Assembly: GCA_965222655.1 (NCBI GenBank)
Contig: CBDCUP010000021.1
Coordinates: 434,001-498,000, forward strand
Length of the DNA: 64,000 nt
Direction of reading: 5' to 3'
From: CAUZIZ01 sp965222655
GTDB lineage: Bacteria > Acidobacteriota > UBA6911 > RPQK01 > JAJDTT01
Shown: in pieces, positions 59,571 to 64,000 of the stretch
Layout: every line of letters begins with the position of its first letter
Position numbering within the stretch: position 1 is the first letter of the stretch
Position numbers and translations under genes: made by a program
Notes under the pieces: model-generated
Told to the model about the DNA's origin: nothing
What the model saw: only the letters and a program-made list of their open reading frames with translations
Database searches by the model: none

Positions 59571-60317
59571 CTACAGATTCAGCAGCCGCTTGGCGTTGAG
59601 CCCCAGGATCTTCTGCTTCTCCTCTGGAGAGATATCGGCTATGGCGATCTTGGCGATCTGCTGGGCACCGTCCAGCAGCGGCATGTCGGTGCCGAACAGC
59701 ACTCGGTCCGCCCCCACCCGGTCGACCACGTAATCGATGGCTCCCGGGCGGGCAGAGCCACAGGTTTCCAGGTAGATCTCGGGCAGCTCGTGGGCGGCCT
59801 CCACGATCTTTCGGCGGGACCCGGAGCCGCCGTGGGCAATGACCCACTGGACCTTGGGGAAGCGCGTCAAGAGGGTCTCGTAGCGCTTGAGGATCGACAC
59901 CGATTCAGGATCGAAATAGTGCCAGGCGTGGCACATGACGGCCAGGTTCCGGTCGCTGGCAAACTCGAAAATGGGATAGTACATAGGATCTTCCTGCGAG
60001 ACCCGGACGTAGTGGGGGTAGATCTTGATGTAGCGGGCGCCCAGTTGGTCAAAGCAGCGCTCCAGCTCCGGCACCATCTCGTCAGGGTAGTGAGGAGTGA
60101 CAAAGGCCACTGGGATGAATCGGTCGGGCGCTTTTCGGACGAACTCGGCTACCAGGTCATTGCCGCGGCGGGCCTCGCCGTGGAAAATGCAGTTGATGCA
60201 GGCACGGTCGATCCCGGCCCGGTCGAGGGCGCGGAGGAAGAGCTCGACATCGTCGTCCATCCAGAAGCGGCCCCAACTTCCGACGTGGCAGTGAAAATCG
60301 ATGACCGGAGTTTCCAT
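59571..60317 (-). CDS. Amidohydrolase-family (metal-dependent TIM-barrel) hydrolase
   Basis: The 248-residue cytosolic enzyme has metal ligands in IDFHCHVGSW (HxH), histidines in VMCHAWHYFD and WVIAHGGSGSR, and Asp in VLFGTDMPLL; the layout is of amidohydrolase-2 type, related to ACMSD-like decarboxylases and lactonases. Substrate is unknown. It lies between the two IS4-type copies and about 270 bases from the Tat-exported TIM-barrel gene on the same strand. Confidence 0.88.
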   Translation of the reverse strand: METPVIDFHCHVGSWGRFWMDDDVELFLRALDRAGIDRACINCIFHGEARRGNDLVAEFVRKAPDRFIPVAFVTPHYPDEMVPELERCFDQLGARYIKIYPHYVRVSQEDPMYYPIFEFASDRNLAVMCHAWHYFDPESVSILKRYETLLTRFPKVQWVIAHGGSGSRRKIVEAAHELPEIYLETCGSARPGAIDYVVDRVGADRVLFGTDMPLLDGAQQIAKIAIADISPEEKQKILGLNAKRLLNL

Positions 60318-60589
60318 TCAGACTGTTCCAGGCTGGTAACCGGGTCTGGGTTCTTCAGCTTGACCCTGATTGAACATCAGGTCGTAGAACGCCTGCCCGT
60401 TCCGTTTGTTTTGCTCTGAGTCGTTGCTAATCTCTATCCATCCGGGTCTAGCTTTCCGTTGATCTTACGCGTCCAATGACAGCTTCGGGTCGATTTCAGC
60501 GTTTCGCTCCAGGAATGCGCCACCGACCCGTTTCTGACCTCGCCGCCTTGTTTTTCCCTGATTCCGCCGGGGCGTCTTACTTCTGTTCC

Positions 60590-62353
60590 TCAAGTCCTGG
60601 GAACCGCTCCTGGAGGGGATTCCCAGGGACCATTGGGATAGGCGTATTCCACTGCTAGCTCGAGGTCGGCCAGCTCCACCGGGAGCTCTTCCGCCAGCCT
60701 CTCGTTCAATTCCACCAGTCGCAGCAAGATCCGATTCTCTCCCAATCGTACCGCCTCGGCCGGCACCTCATAGTTCTGCCAGGCCGTCAAACCGGGATTG
60801 TACGCCGCGGGTTGCATCGGGTTGGTGCAGTCGAGGACCTGCCCGTTGAGTTGTACCTCGAGACGATCCACCACGGTCAGATTGGTCAGATGCAGGTGGA
60901 GGCGGACCGCCTTGAGACGGGATCCCGCCTCCCGGAGGTCGTCCGCCACGTCGAGCCGGATCTCAACCGGATCTTTTCCGATTCGAACCGGGATCTGACG
61001 TGGGTGGGGCAGGCAGTTGGGAAAGGAGTGGTCGGTTCGGGTGACGACATAGCGCTTGTTCTTGTGCTGGAGACGCATCGGATCGGCGATGTCATCCAAG
61101 GCCGGTCGGTTGTCGTAGTTGAGTGCTGCACCGGTCCCGAACCAGTTGAAGACATAGAGCCCGTCGGCTCCGTATCTCCAGTGGCGGGCGGCTAGCGCCT
61201 GGATCATGTCGAGCGTGAGGGGGAGCATCACGGGCGGATCGTAGAACACCCGCCATACCCCACCCGTATGTCCAGCCCGGTAACCCTCTTCCAGGGCGGG
61301 ATGCACCCGCACCGGCGTGTCTCGCGTCAGGGTTGCCCACTCCGTGATGTTTTCCTCCAGGTCGGACATGAAGAAGGTGGAAGGGATCACGATATCGACC
61401 AGATCTTCCTCAACCCAAGCTGACACATCCAGACCCAGACGGCGTGCCCCGTCGATGGTGTTGGGCACGCGTACGGCCAATCCCAGATTTCGTCCCTTGT
61501 GCTTGCCGATCCGATCCAGCAGGCGTCGGCTCTGCCGGATGAACTCCGTCATGACCGGCAGGTTCTTCTCCTCCTCACCGAATTTGAAGTAGCCTGGGAC
61601 CCGCATGAAGTCGTAGAGAAATCCATTCACCTCGTAGCGCTGACAGGACTCCGACATCAGATCCAGCCGAAGCTGGCGCACTTCGGGGCGGGCGAAGTCC
61701 TGCAAGGGAGCCAGAATCTTGGCCAATCGCGGGGACCAGCCGCGGGCACCTGGGTCGCCGATACGTAGATGGGGATTCTCTGAAAAGAACCGGGATCCGA
61801 TCAGGCGCACGACGTTTCCTTCCCGGTCGGCGTGGTGCCAGTCGTTCATGCTGAGGCGAAACCAGAAGTGGATCCCCTGGCGCCGGGCCTCCTGTACCTG
61901 GACCTCGAGCGGATCGATGTCCTGATCCCAGAGTCGTTTGAGATTCTCCGCGTGGCGCCACAGCTTGACATTCCCGACCCGTGCTCCCTCTTTTAGCCGA
62001 TCCACCAGCCATTCTGCTCCCTCGACCTGAGTGGGATAGGCCACGGTGTAGCCACAGTCCGGTCCCAGAGAACAGACATAAGCATCCACCGGCGTCCCCT
62101 CGAAGTATCCCAGGTGGGCCTGTGCCACCTTCTTGGGGTCGATGGGAGGGTTGTAGAAGCTCTCTTGTCCGTGGTTCTGATCCCACATGATGCGGTAGGT
62201 GCGATCCAGCCGGCCAGCGGGCTTGGCGGGTCCAGGCCCCGTTGCTCGAGAGGTTGCCGACGATCCGGCGGTTGGTAGACTCGGCTTCCGGGCCCCCGCA
62301 GCGGCCGAGGTCCCGGCAGCCAGACCGGTCGTGAGAAACGTTCTTCTCTTCAT
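60590..62353 (-). CDS. Tat-exported TIM-barrel protein, glycosidase-like
   Basis: The 587-residue protein begins with a twin-arginine signal (MKRRTFLTTGLAAGTSAAAG). The middle resembles GH10-type or related putative glycosidase barrels: MWDQNHGQESFYNPPIDPKK, QEARRQGIHFWFRLSMNDWH, EVNGFLYDFMRVPGYFKFGE, GLDVSAWVEEDLVDIVIPST and YRYGADGLYVFNWFGTGAAL, with acidic residues at barrel-strand ends (FLYDF, AWVEE). The C-terminal 120 residues form a beta-sandwich (LHLHLTNLTVVDRLEVQLNG). Extracellular polysaccharide action is inferred. Confidence 0.72.
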   Translation of the reverse strand: MKRRTFLTTGLAAGTSAAAGARKPSLPTAGSSATSRATGPGPAKPAGRLDRTYRIMWDQNHGQESFYNPPIDPKKVAQAHLGYFEGTPVDAYVCSLGPDCGYTVAYPTQVEGAEWLVDRLKEGARVGNVKLWRHAENLKRLWDQDIDPLEVQVQEARRQGIHFWFRLSMNDWHHADREGNVVRLIGSRFFSENPHLRIGDPGARGWSPRLAKILAPLQDFARPEVRQLRLDLMSESCQRYEVNGFLYDFMRVPGYFKFGEEEKNLPVMTEFIRQSRRLLDRIGKHKGRNLGLAVRVPNTIDGARRLGLDVSAWVEEDLVDIVIPSTFFMSDLEENITEWATLTRDTPVRVHPALEEGYRAGHTGGVWRVFYDPPVMLPLTLDMIQALAARHWRYGADGLYVFNWFGTGAALNYDNRPALDDIADPMRLQHKNKRYVVTRTDHSFPNCLPHPRQIPVRIGKDPVEIRLDVADDLREAGSRLKAVRLHLHLTNLTVVDRLEVQLNGQVLDCTNPMQPAAYNPGLTAWQNYEVPAEAVRLGENRILLRLVELNERLAEELPVELADLELAVEYAYPNGPWESPPGAVPRT

Positions 62354-62743
62354 TTCAAGCCTCCAGAGATTCCCTTCTGAATGTCATTGGACTCTGCTTG
62401 CAGAGCCAATGACTTCAGGGCTTACAAGGGGACAGTAGCTTCACCGTTTCATGTTACACGAAGCGGCTCCGACCGAGGCGTTGACAAGGTGGGCGGATGA
62501 GTTCAAATCTCACATCCCTGATACTCGCGAACGTCAGCTAAGGGTCGATTGACGACTTCCAAGCCAACGCAGCATCCACCTCAATGCCCATCCACGGCCT
62601 CTAGGCGTGGAGAGGTGACCCCAAGACTTCATGGTCTTAATGGCAACGAGCACTGCCAAGGCTCGCGTCGGGCGGGTACGAAATCCAAAGGGCATACGGT
62701 CCCTATATCCCTGACGTGTCTGAACTCTCCTTCCAGGCCACAG
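62354..62743. other. Intergenic stretch with dispersed repeat copy B
   Basis: No gene is supported. It contains the 42-bp dispersed repeat at 62508-62549, preceded by GTTCAAATC, which resembles a tRNA T-arm but no tRNA can be folded around it. Confidence 0.5.
62508..62549 (+). repeat. Dispersed 42-bp repeat, copy B
   Basis: It matches 2246-2287 in reverse orientation with two differences (CTCGCGAACGTCAGCTAAGG core). It lies in gene-free DNA 180 bases before the MITE-like element. Confidence 0.7.
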
Positions 62744-62926
62744 CTAGCCCGCATTTCTCATCGCTTGTCGTAGCGAGGCGCCACAAGGGCCGTCCTGGCA
62801 AGGCTTGCGACCGAGGCCACCGCAGTCGTACTTTGACAGTACGTCGAGGAGGCCGACCGAGCGAAACACAGCCAGGGCGGATGATTGCGGGGCCGCAGTA
62901 GACCAGCGATGAGAAATGCGGGCTAG
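62744..62926. mobile_element. MITE-like element with 20-bp perfect inverted ends
   Basis: CTAGCCCGCATTTCTCATCG at 62744-62763 and its exact complement at 62907-62926 enclose 143 bases without coding capacity. The right end abuts the second IS4-type copy: the duplicated target GGCTAGGT overlaps the MITE's last 6 bases, so the IS landed in the MITE tip. Confidence 0.75.
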
Positions 62927-62928
62927 GT

Positions 62929-64000
62929 CTGCCCTTTACCCGTAATAAAGGACTGGACAAAGAGTTTCGGGTCGTTCAAACTGAGCGGCATGCAGCTCCA
63001 GAATCAGATCAAGCGTACCCTGTCGAAGCCCGAGAGCATCGAGTATGTAAGCCGGCTGCTGGAAGAAGGGGATTTCTCTTCGCGAAGCGAGTTGGCCGGT
63101 TTTCTTTGCGATCAGTTGCGATTCTATGACCCCGGCGGGCGGCCCCAGCGGGGAAGTTGCCTGAAGGCGTTGCGGGAGCTGGAAGCGAAGGGCTGTTTTC
63201 GGCTGCCGCCCCCACGGATCCAGAAAGGGGCGCCCCGTCCGCGACGGTTGGCGGCTCCAGTGGAGGAGCCGATCGGGGTGCCCGAGCAGGTGGGGGAGGT
63301 GCGGGGGCTGGAGTTGATCGGGGTGGGCGAGCCGGGGCAGATGCGGATCTGGAACGAGCTGATGATCGAAGAGCATCCGCTGGGGGCTGGGCCCTTGGTG
63401 GGACGGCAGCTGCGCTATCTGCTCGGCTCCGAGCACGGCTGGCTGGGGGGCCTGGGCTTTGCCGCCGCGGCGTTGCAACTCGTGGACCGGGACCGCTGGA
63501 TCGGTTGGGATGCGGAGCAAAGGCGCGCCCATCTGCACGGGGTCGTGTGCCTGAGCCGTTTTCTGATCCGACCCAGCGTGCAGTGTCAGAACCTGGCCTC
63601 GCGGGTGTTGAGCCTGAGCCTGCAGCGGCTGGCCGAAGACTTCGAGCAGCGCTATGGGTACCGTCCCTGGTTGGTCGAGAGTTTTGTAGACACGAGCCGG
63701 TTTTCGGGGGCATCCTATCGGGCAGCGAACTGGACCCGGGTGGGCCGAACCCAGGGTCGGGGTCGGCAGGATCGTTTCACCCAGCGGGAGGAAACGATCA
63801 AGGACATCTATGTGTATGCGCTGGAGCCGGAGTTCCGCGCCCGCCTGGGGTTGGCCGAGGGGGCCGGCTTGGGGCCGCTGGCTCCGGCCCAGGGGGTCGA
63901 GGCCGAGAGTTGGGCGGAAGAGGAGTTTGGCGGCGCGCCGCTGGGGGACGCGCGGCTGAGCCGAAGACTGGTGAACATTGTGGAGTCCAAGGCGCAGGAA
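62929..64000. mobile_element. IS4-type element with DruA-domain transposase, copy 2 (partial)
   Basis: The left terminal repeat CTGCCCTTTACCCGTAAT begins at 62929, immediately after the presumed target octamer GGCTAGGT. Over more than a kilobase it matches copy 1 with almost no change; I noted one substitution that alters Gly to Ser. The right end lies beyond the window. Confidence 0.88.
62990..64000 (+). CDS. IS4-family transposase with DUF4338 domain, 3' part outside the window
   Basis: The frame starts at ATG 62990 and is open to the window edge, giving 337 residues that correspond to the DUF4338 domain and the first transposase residues (DARLSRRLVNIVESKAQ) of the copy at 57164-59347. The DDE part lies beyond the window, so activity cannot be judged. 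High identity to copy 1 indicates recent transposition. Confidence 0.88.
   Translation, partial: MQLQNQIKRTLSKPESIEYVSRLLEEGDFSSRSELAGFLCDQLRFYDPGGRPQRGSCLKALRELEAKGCFRLPPPRIQKGAPRPRRLAAPVEEPIGVPEQVGEVRGLELIGVGEPGQMRIWNELMIEEHPLGAGPLVGRQLRYLLGSEHGWLGGLGFAAAALQLVDRDRWIGWDAEQRRAHLHGVVCLSRFLIRPSVQCQNLASRVLSLSLQRLAEDFEQRYGYRPWLVESFVDTSRFSGASYRAANWTRVGRTQGRGRQDRFTQREETIKDIYVYALEPEFRARLGLAEGAGLGPLAPAQGVEAESWAEEEFGGAPLGDARLSRRLVNIVESKAQE

Noticed and set aside
62480..62520. tRNA-like T-arm (GAGTTCAAATCTCAC) near the 42-bp repeat
   Set aside because: The stem has a mismatch and no acceptor, D or anticodon arms can be found upstream, so it is at most a relic.
56979..64000. Composite transposon formed by the two IS4-type copies
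   Set aside because: Copy 1 has its own 8-bp duplication, so the two were independent insertions; the region between is not shown to move.
1..64000. CRISPR array
   Set aside because: The only regular repeats are the 8-bp tandem array and the palindromes; neither has repeat-spacer structure.

Overview
KIND OF ORGANISM. The window is chromosomal DNA of moderately high GC from a free-living or host-associated heterotroph. It carries a secreted GWxTD-domain protein, a DUF4202 gene, several phytanoyl-CoA dioxygenase-like genes, many exported beta-propeller proteins, Tat-exported proteins and a TonB-dependent receptor. This mix is typical of Acidobacteriota or related uncultured marine lineages; that placement is inference from gene content, with no rRNA or other marker gene present. 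No CRISPR array and no intact tRNA or rRNA gene was seen. LAYOUT. 1-852 is the 3' part of an ISL3-family element. 1204-2079 is a nitrilase-family amidohydrolase. 2627-6295 is one exported beta-propeller gene split by a 2.2-kb IS1595-family element that carries a Panacea-type antitoxin operon and has 23-bp inverted repeats and an 8-bp target duplication. 6.3-15.1 kb holds propeller remnants, a kelch-like protein, an orphan double-glycine leader peptide gene, a membrane-anchored cupin, a MITE, a group II intron stripped of its reverse transcriptase, a sialidase-like protein, and a tandem phosphotriesterase pair of which one copy lost its centre. 15.3-17.1 kb holds a ribokinase fragment and a second IS1595-family element. 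17.2-24.0 kb is catabolic/exported: two PhyH-like genes, an enolase-superfamily dehydratase, two propeller paralogues and a TVP38 membrane protein. 24.3-29.4 kb is a CHAT-protease / small-protein / TPR operon with a divergent sigma-region-4-like gene; this is the best candidate for an undescribed system. 29.6-44.7 kb has a chimeric heme protein, another propeller, an esterase gene interrupted by an IS200-type element, VOC, SSS symporter, F420-type oxidoreductase, TonB receptor, a lectin-like repeat protein with a DUF1207 barrel, and an MFS transporter. 44.8-56.7 kb has a propeller gene with an in-frame UGA, an SDR, a DapA-like aldolase, the GWxTD protein, PhyH, DUF4202, HesB/IscA, a MobA-like transferase, another F420-type enzyme, the last propeller and a PKD protein. 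57.0-64.0 kb contains two nearly identical IS4-type elements in opposite orientation, whose transposase carries an N-terminal DUF4338 (DruA-like) domain, around an amidohydrolase and a Tat-exported TIM-barrel protein. HOW IT FITS TOGETHER. At least six full-length paralogues plus one fragment of one exported propeller family lie in 64 kb, next to symporters, a TonB receptor, sugar-type lyases, dehydratases and oxidoreductases. I infer periplasmic or extracellular processing of complex, possibly glycan, substrates followed by uptake and oxidation. The region is being heavily remodelled: three genes are broken by IS insertion, internal deletion or nonsense mutation, and short palindromic repeats occupy many gene ends.
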